In this document: positions 1 through 9,920 of the stretch, piece by piece | Numbering within the stretch: the stretch's first letter is position 1 | How the letters are laid out: each line of letters begins with the position of its first letter | Program-made: the position numbers and the translations under genes | Notes under the pieces: model-generated | What the model was told of the DNA's origin: nothing | The model's database searches: none | What the model saw: the letters and a program-made list of their open reading frames with translations, nothing else | Source of the DNA: Rhizobium oryzicola | GTDB taxonomy: Bacteria; Pseudomonadota; Alphaproteobacteria; Rhizobiales; Rhizobiaceae | DNA: 64,000 nt | Reading direction: 5' to 3' | Assembly: GCF_030504645.1 (NCBI RefSeq) | Contig: NZ_JAUKWQ010000011.1 | Coordinates: 62,001 to 126,000 of the forward strand

Positions 1-1
1 G

Positions 2-124
2 AAGTTCTCGCGTCCAATTCAACGCTCCTCGTCTCGTTTCGAGAGGCTATTACGTTACTATGGCATAGCTGTCGATGGCAATCGTCAGCCTGCCTTCAAA
101 CTGGAGAGACAGAATGTCAGATGA
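2..124 (+). CDS. Possible C-terminal end of an upstream gene (partial)
   Basis: A reading frame is open from base 2 to a TGA at 122-124, giving about 40 residues that end in FKLERQNVR. It would overlap the next start (114) by 11 bases, as translationally coupled genes often do. No start codon lies inside the window, so if it is real, the body of the gene lies to the left. Another frame is also open here and I do not recognise the peptide, so this may be chance. No function is proposed. Confidence 0.3.
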   Translation, partial: KFSRPIQRSSSRFERLLRYYGIAVDGNRQPAFKLERQNVR

Positions 125-1310
125 TATCCGCCAACGGATCGGCCTTCGCCCCGTCGTCAATGTATCGGGCACGATGACAAGCCTCGGCGCATCCATCGTC
201 GTTCCGGAAGCCATTAAGGCGATGACGGAGATCCTGCCGCAGTTTGTCGAGGTGAATGACCTGCAGCGCAAGGCGAGTGCCTTGATTGCACGACTGACGG
301 GGGCCGAGGCTGGCTTCGTCACCGCCTCCTGCGCGTCCGGTATCAGCCTAGCGGTTGCCGGCGCGATCACCGGTCCCAATCTCCTTGCCATCGAGAGACT
401 GCCGGATGTGGCGCCGGAAAAGAATGAAGTTATCGTTCAGATGGGCCATGTCGTCAGCTACGGCGCACCGGTCGATCAATCGATCCGGCTGGCGGGCGGC
501 AAAGCGGTCATGATCGGGCAGGCAACCTCGACGCATCGCTTTCACATGGAGCAGGCGATCAACGAAAAGACCGCTGCCGCCGTCTTCGTGGTCTCACATC
601 ATGTGGTCAATTATGGCCTGCTGCATCTGACGGAATTTGTCGAGATTGCCCATGCCAAGGGCGTGCCTGTCATCGTGGATGCGGCGTCGGAATACGATCT
701 GAAACTCTTTCTGGCGCAGGGTGCCGATATCGCCCTCTATTCCGGCCACAAGTTTCTGGGCGGCCCGACATCCGGCATCGTTGCCGGAAAGAAGGAACTC
801 GTCCGCAATGCTTTCCTACAGAACATGGGCATCGGCCGCGGCATGAAGGTCGGCAAGGAAAGCATTGTTGGCGTGATGGCGGCACTGGAAGCCTGGGAGA
901 AACGCGATCATGCGGGCATTCGCGAGCGGGAAACCGGCTATCTGAACCTTTGGAAAAGGACCCTGGACGGCCGCCCCGGCATCACAGCCCTCATCGAGCC
1001 CGACCCCACCAACAACCCGCTGGATCGTATGCGGGTCATCGTCTCGCCCCCTGACGCGCATATCACTGCCTGGGATCTGGCAGCAGCGCTTGGCCGGGGC
1101 AACCCGCCGGTCATCGTTCGCGACCATGAGGTTGAACACCACTACTTCTATCTGGACCCCTGCAATCTCCATCCGGGGCAAGAGGTGATTGTGGCAAATC
1201 GTCTTGCGGAAGAGCTCGATAAGGCACGCGCTTCCAACGAGATCATCGCAACGCCGCTGGAGGATCGCAGTCGCCACCGGTTCGATGGAATGCTGCGCTG
1301 GCCCGACTGA
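114..1310 (+). CDS. SelA-fold PLP-dependent enzyme (DgaE-like lyase family)
   Basis: A 398-residue fold-type I PLP protein. Family members related to SelA and to D-glucosaminate-6-phosphate ammonia lyase remove or exchange groups on amino acids and amino sugars. The probable PLP Schiff-base lysine is K213 in the motif SGHKFLGGPTSG, and the N-terminus (GLRPVVNVSGTMTSLG) is typical of this branch. I chose ATG 114 over ATG 75 because GGAGAG sits 5 bases upstream of 114 and the conserved N-terminus begins there. No selenocysteine genes are nearby, so true selenocysteine synthase is unlikely. The peptide-importer ATPase 36 bases downstream suggests a role in using an imported amino compound. The substrate is unknown. 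Confidence 0.75.
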   Translation: MSDDIRQRIGLRPVVNVSGTMTSLGASIVVPEAIKAMTEILPQFVEVNDLQRKASALIARLTGAEAGFVTASCASGISLAVAGAITGPNLLAIERLPDVAPEKNEVIVQMGHVVSYGAPVDQSIRLAGGKAVMIGQATSTHRFHMEQAINEKTAAAVFVVSHHVVNYGLLHLTEFVEIAHAKGVPVIVDAASEYDLKLFLAQGADIALYSGHKFLGGPTSGIVAGKKELVRNAFLQNMGIGRGMKVGKESIVGVMAALEAWEKRDHAGIRERETGYLNLWKRTLDGRPGITALIEPDPTNNPLDRMRVIVSPPDAHITAWDLAAALGRGNPPVIVRDHEVEHHYFYLDPCNLHPGQEVIVANRLAEELDKARASNEIIATPLEDRSRHRFDGMLRWPD

Positions 1311-1346
1311 TCGCCTCGGCCAACCATCGGGATCTGCAGGAAGGGA

Positions 1347-3181
<1,835 letters not shown>

Positions 3182-3185
<4 letters not shown>

Positions 3186-4270
3186 ACGTCGGGTCTGCCT
3201 TTATCGCGATCGACCGCGTGATGCTGGGGCAGGCGTAATTCCACGGAGAAGCCCGGCCCATCATGATCAACGATGAGCGCCTCACCGCCATGCGCACGGG
3301 CAATGCCGCGCACGATGGATAGGCCGAGACCGGAACCGCCGCGCGATCGCGTGCGGGAATCATCTGCGCGCCAAAACCGTTCAAAGGCCTTTTCACGATT
3401 TTCCGCAGGAAGGCCCGGGCCAGTGTCGGAGCAGCGTACAAACAGATAGTCCGCTGTCTTTCCGGTTTTCAGCGATACGATGCTGCCTGGGGCGTAACGC
3501 CTGCAATTGTCGACCATAGCCAGGATTGCTTGGCGAATGCGTGTCCGGTCGGCATGTGTTTGCGCATCTTCCAAATCGGTGTGGATCTTGATGCCTGCCT
3601 GTCGCAAATCTTCCTCGACAGAGGCGAGAACCGAAGCCACCTCCAGCGGCAGATCTACCTCGGACAGGTCGAGCGCGAGTTGCCCTACATTGGTCAAGGC
3701 AAGGGTGCGGAGCTCTTCGACGATGGTGGACAGATCATCCACATGCACGATTAGACGGTTATAAAGTTCAGGTGTCGGCTGAAATGCTCCGTCCAGAAGC
3801 CCCTGCAAGCGGCCGCGCAGGATTGTCAGCGGTGTGCGCAGCTCATGGGCAATCGACGAGTTGGAATATTTAATCTCTGCTTCCGCCTTTTGCAGGCGTT
3901 CCGCCATGGAGTTGAAATCGTGGATCAGGCTTTTGGCCTCTCCAAAGGCAGTACCCACGGTTTCGGCGCGTGCCGAAAAATCGCCCTCGGAAATCAGCCT
4001 CGCTGCTCCTGCTACCGATTTCAGAGGCCGAACGATCTGCTGCGCCATTCGCCACCCAACGAACGACGCAGTGATGACACCCGTGGAGAGAATAACCGCC
4101 AAAAGCACGAAATCGCTCGTCTGCCACTTCTCATCGAAAACGGCATCGGGATAGAGCCATTCGTAGATGAAAAAGTAATAGGCCATGAAGCCGAAATACA
4201 TGACGGCAAAGGCAACGAGCGTCAGACCGACCATTGCTCGGACAATGTGGGTATTCAGCGTGTTAGACAT
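3182..4270 (-). CDS. Membrane sensor histidine kinase (BaeS-like)
   Basis: A 362-residue kinase with two transmembrane helices (about 12-36 and 54-75) and a very short periplasmic loop. A HAMP linker follows (about 76-130), then the dimerisation H-box SSIAHELRTPLT with phospho-accepting H142, and an ATPase domain with MVDNCRRYAPG (N box), SDTGPGLP and GGSGLGLSIV. The small sensor loop suggests it reads membrane or envelope stress rather than a soluble periplasmic ligand. It overlaps the response regulator gene by 8 bases and forms one unit with it. The pair diverges from an ABC efflux operon, as BaeSR-type systems often flank the pumps they control. Confidence 0.9.
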
Positions 4271-4958
4271 GGAGTTCGCTCAGTTTGTAGCCAACGCCAC
4301 GGACGCCGGTGAGCAGCCGATCTGCTCCGGCCGCGGCGAGTTTGCGCCGCAGGTTGCTGACATGGCTGTCAACCGTCCTGTCCAGCGCCTCACCTTCAGG
4401 CAGGCAGGCATCTACGAGCTCCGATCGCTCGAACACCCGGTTTGGTGACGCCGCCATATGCGCCAAAAGCCGGAATTCCGTCCGGGTTAGCTCAAGCATA
4501 CGTGGACCTTCCGCCGCCTCCACCGTTGCCGTATGCGCCTCCATATCCACTGAAAGCATCCCGACCCGCCTGACCTGCCGGAGACTGCCGCCGATTGTTC
4601 TGCGCAGGATCGCTTTGGCACGCGCCACCACTTCAAGCGGATTGAACGGTTTGACCACATAGTCGTCCGCTCCAAGCCGCAGGGCTTGAAGTTTGTCCAG
4701 ATCTTCCGCCAGCGCGGTAACCATGATAACGGGCGTATTGCTGCGCCTGCGCACGGCGGCCAGCACTTCGAAGCCGTCCTGGTCGGGAAGCTTGACATCG
4801 AGCACGATGAGATCCGGCTTCAGGCGGACATGGTGCGAGAGGCCGACCGATCCATTGGCAGCAGAGACCGTCCGGAAACCTTCCCGCGAAAAATACACTT
4901 CCAATATTTCCGCAATCTCCGGTTCGTCCTCGACGATCAGAACGAGCGAATTGTCCAT
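4263..4958 (-). CDS. OmpR-family response regulator (BaeR-like)
   Basis: A 231-residue regulator. The receiver domain (1-120) has the acidic pair E10/D11, phospho-accepting D54 in IVLDVKLP, the threonine of VTALAED and the lysine of VVKPFNP. A winged-helix DNA-binding domain follows, with LTRTEFRLLAHMA and RGVGYKL. ATG 4958 is chosen over an in-frame ATG at 5012 because the receiver fold starts with MDNSLVLIVEDE. It is cotranscribed with the kinase at its 3' side. The likely target is the divergent efflux operon, where CTGC recurs every 11 bases at 5046, 5057 and 5068. Confidence 0.9.
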   Translation of the reverse strand: MDNSLVLIVEDEPEIAEILEVYFSREGFRTVSAANGSVGLSHHVRLKPDLIVLDVKLPDQDGFEVLAAVRRRSNTPVIMVTALAEDLDKLQALRLGADDYVVKPFNPLEVVARAKAILRRTIGGSLRQVRRVGMLSVDMEAHTATVEAAEGPRMLELTRTEFRLLAHMAASPNRVFERSELVDACLPEGEALDRTVDSHVSNLRRKLAAAGADRLLTGVRGVGYKLSELHV

Positions 4959-5045
4959 GATTGGTGTTCCGCAGTGATTTGTCTGAGGGAAGGAAGCCGT
5001 GTGCCGGGGCAAACGTCAACCGGGCAAAGGCTGCCTCCATGAAAC

Positions 5046-5071
5046 CTGCACACAAACTGCGCTGTATCTGC
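5046..5071. promoter_or_regulatory. Candidate response-regulator operator: CTGC direct repeats, 11-bp period
   Basis: Three CTGC half-sites start at 5046, 5057 and 5068, exactly one helical turn apart, in the 154-bp space between the divergent two-component genes and the efflux operon. OmpR/PhoB-family dimers bind tandem repeats with this spacing. Assignment to the adjacent regulator is inference. Confidence 0.45.
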
Positions 5072-5112
5072 CGCCGCTCAAAGTGATGTGTGACCATCGA
5101 AAGGGACGCATC

Positions 5113-5244
5113 ATGTCGGACACCAATTCCATTCTCCTCAGCCTTCTGATTCTTGCCACCGCAATGATGACGATGAAGACCGTCGTCGACGTTCCACTGC
5201 AGGCACGGCTGCCCATTACCCTTCAGCATTGGCCGATGCGATGA
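5113..5244 (+). CDS. Small single-span membrane protein, 43 residues (hypothetical)
   Basis: ATG 5113 is preceded by AAAGGG about 9 bases upstream and opens a 43-codon frame. It starts MSDTNSILLSLLILATAMM, and residues 6-25 could span the membrane. It ends 13 bases before the outer membrane factor gene in the same direction, so it would be the first gene of the efflux operon. I do not recognise a family. It may be a small pump accessory or a translated leader. The short length and lack of known homologues keep confidence low. Confidence 0.35.
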   Translation: MSDTNSILLSLLILATAMMTMKTVVDVPLQARLPITLQHWPMR

Positions 5245-5257
5245 GCTGGCTTGGGCA

Positions 5258-6721
5258 GTGACGCAAGCCATGGATGCAACAAATATGACTGCTGCGGACC
5301 TATGCTCGGCTTGGCTGAGAAGCGCCCGTATTCTTGGTTTGCTCCTGCTGCCTTTGCTGGCAGGATGCCAGATCCAGGACCTGAGGCCGCAGGCCAAGGC
5401 GCCAGCACTGCCGGCTGCCTATCAGGGGAAGAACGCCGCGATCCAGGCCAGCGGCATAGCGCAGGTGTCTTGGTGGCAGGCGTTAAGAGATCCGATGCTG
5501 GAACGCCTGATGGCGCAATCTCTGGCGCAAAACCTCACGCTTGTGCAGGCCCAGCAGCGGCTTACGGCGGCAAGGGCGCTGGCGCATTCATCCATTGCCG
5601 CCTATTCGCCCAATGTCGGCCTCAACGCGCTTGCCCAGGGCGGAACGGCGAAAGCAACCCGGGATGATCCGACGCGTCGGCCTTTGCAGGTTAACCTAGA
5701 TGGAGGGTGGGAAGTATCCCTGTTTGGCCAGAAGGGGCTGACCCGTATTGCTGCCGATGCATCTGCCGGGATGGCGGCGCAGGATGTGGAAGCAGCCAAG
5801 CTTGCCGTCATGGCGGACGTCGCGTCGGCATATACGCGGCTGCGCGCACGGCAGCAGCGTCGAATGATCAACGAGGCGCTCATTGGCCTGCTCGGCAAGA
5901 ATCAGGTTCTTGAGCAGACGAAGGCCAAAACGGGTCTGCAGGCTCCTGTTCAGGCGGATCTTTACCGCATGGAGATGGAAGCAGCAAAGCTGGAAAGATC
6001 CCAGCTGGAAGCATCGATCGCTGACACGCTCCAGCAAATCGCCACTCTTCTGGGCACAGCATCCACTGATCCCGGGCTCGCGGCGCCTGCAACCCAGCCG
6101 GTCGTCGGTAAGACCGCGATCGCGGCTCGTCCCGCCGATCTATTGCGCCAGCGACCCGATGTGCGCCGGGCCGAACTGGTCGTGCTTCAAAGCGGTGCAG
6201 AGGTCGGTCTCGCTGAGGCGGATCTTTATCCGAAGATTCAGCTTTCCGGCATGATTGGCATAGGCACTGCGGTTGCGGGTTCAGTTTTCAGTGCCATGGG
6301 CGGTTCGTCCATCCAGCTGCCTCTTTTTGATCAAGGCAAGCGCCGCGACATCGTCACAGCTCGAAAGGCACAGCTGGAAGAAGCCATGGCGGCCTATCGG
6401 CAAAACGTTCTGTCCGCTTATGAGGAAGCGTCAGCTGCCTTGCGTGCATGGCAGCTTGCGAAGCAGAACACGGCGCGCCTGACAGCTGATCTCAAAGCAG
6501 CAGATGCAAAGCGCAATGCTGCAAACCTTCTCCTTCGTCAGGGCCTTGCCGACGCTTCTGGTTCGCTTGGCGCTCAGATTGCGGTTCTGCGTCTGCGCGG
6601 TGAACTCGTGGATTCCGTCGAAAGTGAAAGTCTGGCCTTCGTTCTCTTTTCAAAGGCAATTGGGGGCTCACCCGCGGGTGGCTTGGCGGTTGCCTCAGGA
6701 CGGCAGGATGCGGGCCGATGA
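5258..6721 (+). CDS. Outer membrane efflux lipoprotein (NodT/TolC family)
   Basis: A 487-residue outer membrane factor that forms the exit duct of a tripartite pump. The signal peptide ends in the lipobox LLAG with the lipidated cysteine at residue 37. The body has two repeated outer-membrane-efflux halves rich in alanine and glutamine helices, including LAQNLTLVQAQQRL, RPADLLRQRPDVRRAE and a late coiled-coil segment, typical of the NodT branch. It overlaps the permease gene by 4 bases (ATGA), and the operon encodes the ABC-type inner membrane part. ATG 5258 or 5270 are both possible starts; the lipobox position fits either. The family name refers to nodulation, but no nod genes are present here. 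Confidence 0.88.
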   Translation: MTQAMDATNMTAADLCSAWLRSARILGLLLLPLLAGCQIQDLRPQAKAPALPAAYQGKNAAIQASGIAQVSWWQALRDPMLERLMAQSLAQNLTLVQAQQRLTAARALAHSSIAAYSPNVGLNALAQGGTAKATRDDPTRRPLQVNLDGGWEVSLFGQKGLTRIAADASAGMAAQDVEAAKLAVMADVASAYTRLRARQQRRMINEALIGLLGKNQVLEQTKAKTGLQAPVQADLYRMEMEAAKLERSQLEASIADTLQQIATLLGTASTDPGLAAPATQPVVGKTAIAARPADLLRQRPDVRRAELVVLQSGAEVGLAEADLYPKIQLSGMIGIGTAVAGSVFSAMGGSSIQLPLFDQGKRRDIVTARKAQLEEAMAAYRQNVLSAYEEASAALRAWQLAKQNTARLTADLKAADAKRNAANLLLRQGLADASGSLGAQIAVLRLRGELVDSVESESLAFVLFSKAIGGSPAGGLAVASGRQDAGR

Positions 6722-7848
6722 TCTCGATCGCACGAAAAACCCTGCTGCACGACTGGCGGCGCTTCTTGCCGGCGGCGGTCGCCGTTGCCTTCTCCGGTGT
6801 TCTCATGACGGTTCAGGGCGCATTGTTGCTCGGCATCGTCAGCGCCAACGCACTTTATGTCACGCAATCCAGTGCGGATTATTGGGTCGGATTTCCCGGG
6901 ACGCAAAGCGTGGAATTGGGGCGCACGGTGCCCGCCGATACAGCGGCGGAACTTTATGCAGAGGCCGGCGTTTCCCATACGGAGCCACTTCTGATCGGTT
7001 CGGGGGATTGGCGCGCTGCCCAGGGAGGTGGTGTCAGCGTCACCATTATTGGCATTGAAAGTGCGGCGGACGCCAAAGGGCTGGATCGTGTTATCCCGCG
7101 CGCCCTTCGCAACCTACTGAGTGCTCCGGGCGCGATTGCCATTGATGCCGCCGATGCCGGCAAGCTATCAGTGAAGCTGGGTGACCGGGCCGAAATCAAC
7201 GGGCGCGCCGTGGAGCTTATTGGCTTCATCGATGGGCTGCGGGGCTTGGGCGGCGTGAATGTCGTTGCCTCCCTCCAAACTGCTCGCACGCTGGATACTG
7301 CCTTGCCGGCCGATGGTGGTGCGACCTACTTTCTCTATAATGTGAAAAGAGCCGGCGAGGGCGAAAGCATCGCCCGGCGCCTGAACAACCGCGGATCTCC
7401 ACCTCGGTATGAAGTGTGGCGGGCGGGCATGCTGGCCGACATGTCCACGCTCTACATGCTGCTGGATTCCGGTGCCGGCATTGCCTTTGTATTTGCAACG
7501 CTGATCGCGATGCTGATCGGTGCCGTAATCACAAGCCAGACCTTGATGGCTGCTGTCGCGGGTACGATCCCGCAATACGCGACCTTGCGCGCACTCGGCG
7601 TACCTTTCCCTCGTCTGCGCAAGATCGTTGTCGAGCAGGCCGCTTGGGTCGGACTGGCTGGGCTCGTCGCAAGCCTGGTTATCAGCCTCACGATTGCACT
7701 TCTCGCCGCGATATACCGGGTTCCGTTCGATCTTCGCATCAGCGTGATTGCAGGCGCATCCGGCGTCGTGCTGCTGGTCGCCATGGTCGCCTGCATGCTT
7801 GCCATTCACCGTCTGCGGGATGCCGACCCCGCTTCGCTTCTGAGGTAG
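6718..7848 (+). CDS. FtsX/MacB-type ABC exporter permease (DevC-like)
   Basis: A 376-residue inner membrane permease. One transmembrane helix lies near the N-terminus (about 16-40), then a periplasmic MacB-PCD-like domain (about 45-245), then three helices at roughly 253-285, 305-330 and 342-365. The C-terminal FtsX signature region contains LMAAVAGTIPQYATLRALG. Four-helix permeases of this type (MacB, DevC) work mechanically with an adaptor and TolC rather than moving substrate through the membrane themselves. It overlaps the outer membrane factor gene by 4 bases and lies 2 bases before its ATPase gene. Confidence 0.85.
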   Translation: MISIARKTLLHDWRRFLPAAVAVAFSGVLMTVQGALLLGIVSANALYVTQSSADYWVGFPGTQSVELGRTVPADTAAELYAEAGVSHTEPLLIGSGDWRAAQGGGVSVTIIGIESAADAKGLDRVIPRALRNLLSAPGAIAIDAADAGKLSVKLGDRAEINGRAVELIGFIDGLRGLGGVNVVASLQTARTLDTALPADGGATYFLYNVKRAGEGESIARRLNNRGSPPRYEVWRAGMLADMSTLYMLLDSGAGIAFVFATLIAMLIGAVITSQTLMAAVAGTIPQYATLRALGVPFPRLRKIVVEQAAWVGLAGLVASLVISLTIALLAAIYRVPFDLRISVIAGASGVVLLVAMVACMLAIHRLRDADPASLLR

Positions 7849-7850
7849 AC

Positions 7851-8573
7851 ATGCGCCCTGTTCTCCAGGCAACCCACATCGAGAAATCATTCAATGTGCA
7901 GAATATCCGAACGAGGGCGCTCATTGATGTCACCGTCGATATTTGCCGCGCGGAATTCACCCTGATGATCGGCCCTTCCGGCTGTGGTAAAAGCACGCTT
8001 CTCGCCATCCTCAGCGGCATGTCATCTCCGGATCAGGGGGCGGTCCATGTGGGTTCGTTTAACCTCTCGGAGCTGACCGATGAACAACGGGATCTGTTCC
8101 GGCTCAAATATTGCGGCTTCATCTTCCAGGGCTTCAACCTGTTTCCGGCCTTGACGGCGTTGGAGCAGGTGCAGGTGCCGCTGGATTATATGAATATTCC
8201 GGAGGACGAAGCCAGGGAACGTGCGCTGTTGGCGCTGGACCATGTGGGGCTTTCGAAACGCAAGCATTTGCGCCCTGCCGAAATGTCTGGCGGCGAAAAG
8301 CAGCGTGTGGCAATCGCTCGTGCCATCGTGAAGCGACCCGTCATATTGTTTGCCGACGAACCGACCAGTGCGCTGGATAGCGAAAACGGTCGCAATGTCA
8401 TCGAAATTCTCCGCGCCACGGCGAAAGAGACGGGCACCGCCGTCCTGTGCGTCTCCCACGATATGCGCCTGCTCTCCAAGGCCGACCGCGTTCTCCAGAT
8501 GGAGGATGGCCGGCTGTTGCGCGATGAGCGCCCCAATGCAGTTTCCCAATCGACAGAACGAGACGTTCCATGA
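7851..8573 (+). CDS. ABC exporter ATPase (MacB/LolD/DevA class)
   Basis: A 240-residue ATP-binding subunit with Walker A GPSGCGKST at 41-49, Q-loop FIFQGFNLF, signature EMSGGEKQRVAIARA, Walker B VILFADEPTSALD and the H-loop VSHD. The Q-loop and the LDSENG segment after Walker B are typical of the MacB/LolD/DevA group. ATG 7851 is used, two bases after the permease stop; the open frame extends further upstream, but inside the permease gene. It overlaps the adaptor gene by 4 bases (ATGA), so the four genes are tightly coupled. Confidence 0.9.
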   Translation: MRPVLQATHIEKSFNVQNIRTRALIDVTVDICRAEFTLMIGPSGCGKSTLLAILSGMSSPDQGAVHVGSFNLSELTDEQRDLFRLKYCGFIFQGFNLFPALTALEQVQVPLDYMNIPEDEARERALLALDHVGLSKRKHLRPAEMSGGEKQRVAIARAIVKRPVILFADEPTSALDSENGRNVIEILRATAKETGTAVLCVSHDMRLLSKADRVLQMEDGRLLRDERPNAVSQSTERDVP

Positions 8574-9490
8574 AGCTCAAGCGCTCTTTCAGATATATCG
8601 CGATGGCAACGGCGTCAGCCATCATCCTCCCTGCGGCCCTCTGGCTCAGCGCCAACGCTCCGAATGCCGAGGAGGATCAGGCCAGCGAACAGCGCGCAGC
8701 CCAACCGATCCTGGCGGCGGCACGCGGTGTCGTGGAAGTTGAGGGCGGATTATTGAAGATCACCGCGCCTCGTGACGGACGCATCCTGTCGATTGAAACG
8801 GCGGAGATGAGGTGGGTTCAAGCTGGAGACGTTCTGGCAAAGCTCGATAGCCGGCAGGAGGAACTCGCTGCAAAAATTGCTGAAAGCGAGGTGGGACAGG
8901 CAGAGGCACGGCTGCGAATGGTTCGAGCCAAGGCGAAAGCCGCAGCCAAACTTGCAGAACGTATGCAGCAGGCAGCCAGCGGCAAGGCTGTGTCCGATCA
9001 GGCCTTGGATGATGCCATTGCAGCGAAAAACGATCTCACAGCCGAAGCAGATATCGCGGTCGCCGCTCTCGAGGCTGCCAAGGCAAAAGCGGCACTCGCT
9101 GCCCGCGAAGTTGAGATGCGCATTGTTCGAACGCCAACGGATGGGGTTGTCATCCGGCAGGCCGTAAAGTTGGGCGACATGGTTTCGCTGCAGGCCATGA
9201 CCGATATGTTTACGCTGCTGCCTGCGGGAGACAAGATCGTGCGTGCAGAAATCCCGGAACAGTTTTTGGATGGGGTAAAGCCGGATGTCGAGGTTGAGGT
9301 GTTCAGCGATGATCGCGCGGTAAAACCAGTGCCGGGTCGTATCCTGCGCATCTCTCCGGTGCTGATGCAGGCCACCGGTCAACTGGCCAACGAAAGAAAC
9401 GATACCCGCACGGCCACATCCATCATTGCAATCCGTCAGGATGCATCGCTGCGCGTCGGCCAGCGGGTTATGGTGCGTGTCTATAAATAA
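8570..9490 (+). CDS. Periplasmic adaptor (HlyD/DevB-type membrane fusion protein)
   Basis: A 306-residue adaptor linking the ABC permease to the outer membrane factor. It has an N-terminal membrane anchor (about 8-28) and a lipoyl half-motif (ITAPRDGRILSIETAE). A long alanine/lysine-rich hairpin coiled coil (about 95-175) follows, then the second lipoyl half with IVRTPTDGVVIRQAVKLG and a beta-barrel domain. It is the last gene of the efflux operon. The substrate cannot be told from sequence. DevBCA and MacAB relatives export glycolipids, peptides or macrolides. Confidence 0.87.
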   Translation: MKLKRSFRYIAMATASAIILPAALWLSANAPNAEEDQASEQRAAQPILAAARGVVEVEGGLLKITAPRDGRILSIETAEMRWVQAGDVLAKLDSRQEELAAKIAESEVGQAEARLRMVRAKAKAAAKLAERMQQAASGKAVSDQALDDAIAAKNDLTAEADIAVAALEAAKAKAALAAREVEMRIVRTPTDGVVIRQAVKLGDMVSLQAMTDMFTLLPAGDKIVRAEIPEQFLDGVKPDVEVEVFSDDRAVKPVPGRILRISPVLMQATGQLANERNDTRTATSIIAIRQDASLRVGQRVMVRVYK

Positions 9491-9844
9491 GCTTCGATTA
9501 TAGACTGTCGCGCCCAACTCTTGACGTGGGCGCGGCAAGAACTTGAAGAGCTGCACCTGGCGAACCTCTCGCCTCACCAAGCCCCTGATGGCTCGGTATT
9601 GCATCGATCTGCGAGCTCTTTCTACTGGCAAAGTGTGCCCGAGATTTGGCGACGTTGAAGCTACAATTCCGTGTGCTTAGGTTGAGCAACGTGCCTGCTC
9701 CCAGAATGCGATCGCTCTTACGTCATCGCGTATGAAAGAAACCGCCGCGGTGACTTGACAGTTCACTTTGCCTCGGTCGGTGTCGCATCGACTATGTGGT
9801 CTCGGTAAATCACATATATTTATTAAGGTATTATATAAATCAGG
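9491..9844. other. Intergenic stretch without a recognisable gene
   Basis: About 350 bases separate the adaptor stop from a terminator-like hairpin. Two open frames of 60-70 codons on the minus strand have no ribosome site or recognisable product. The stretch turns AT-rich near 9810-9840. It could be a long 3' untranslated region or hold a small RNA ending at the hairpin. Confidence 0.4.
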
Positions 9845-9886
9845 ACCCGCCATGCTTTGGTTGGCATGACGGGTACTTTGTTTTTT
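9845..9886 (+). terminator. Rho-independent terminator
   Basis: Arms 9845-9855 and 9864-9874 pair over 11 positions with one C/A mismatch around an 8-base loop, followed by a T-rich tract at 9876-9886. The orientation fits the plus strand, ending the efflux operon or a small RNA just before it. Confidence 0.7.
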
Positions 9887-9920
9887 CATCCCATCGGGGA
9901 AAAATCTAAGCCCAAATACG

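Noticed and set aside
114..1310. Selenocysteine synthase (SelA) identity
   Set aside because: Only the fold is shared. No selB, selD or tRNA-Sec is present, and the neighbour is a peptide importer.
5258..6721. Nodulation function for the NodT-type protein
   Set aside because: NodT is only a family name for outer membrane factors. No nod genes or nod boxes were seen.
9677..9889. A 70-codon minus-strand frame in the spacer after the efflux operon
   Set aside because: Its start lies inside the T-tract of the terminator hairpin and no ribosome site or motif is present.
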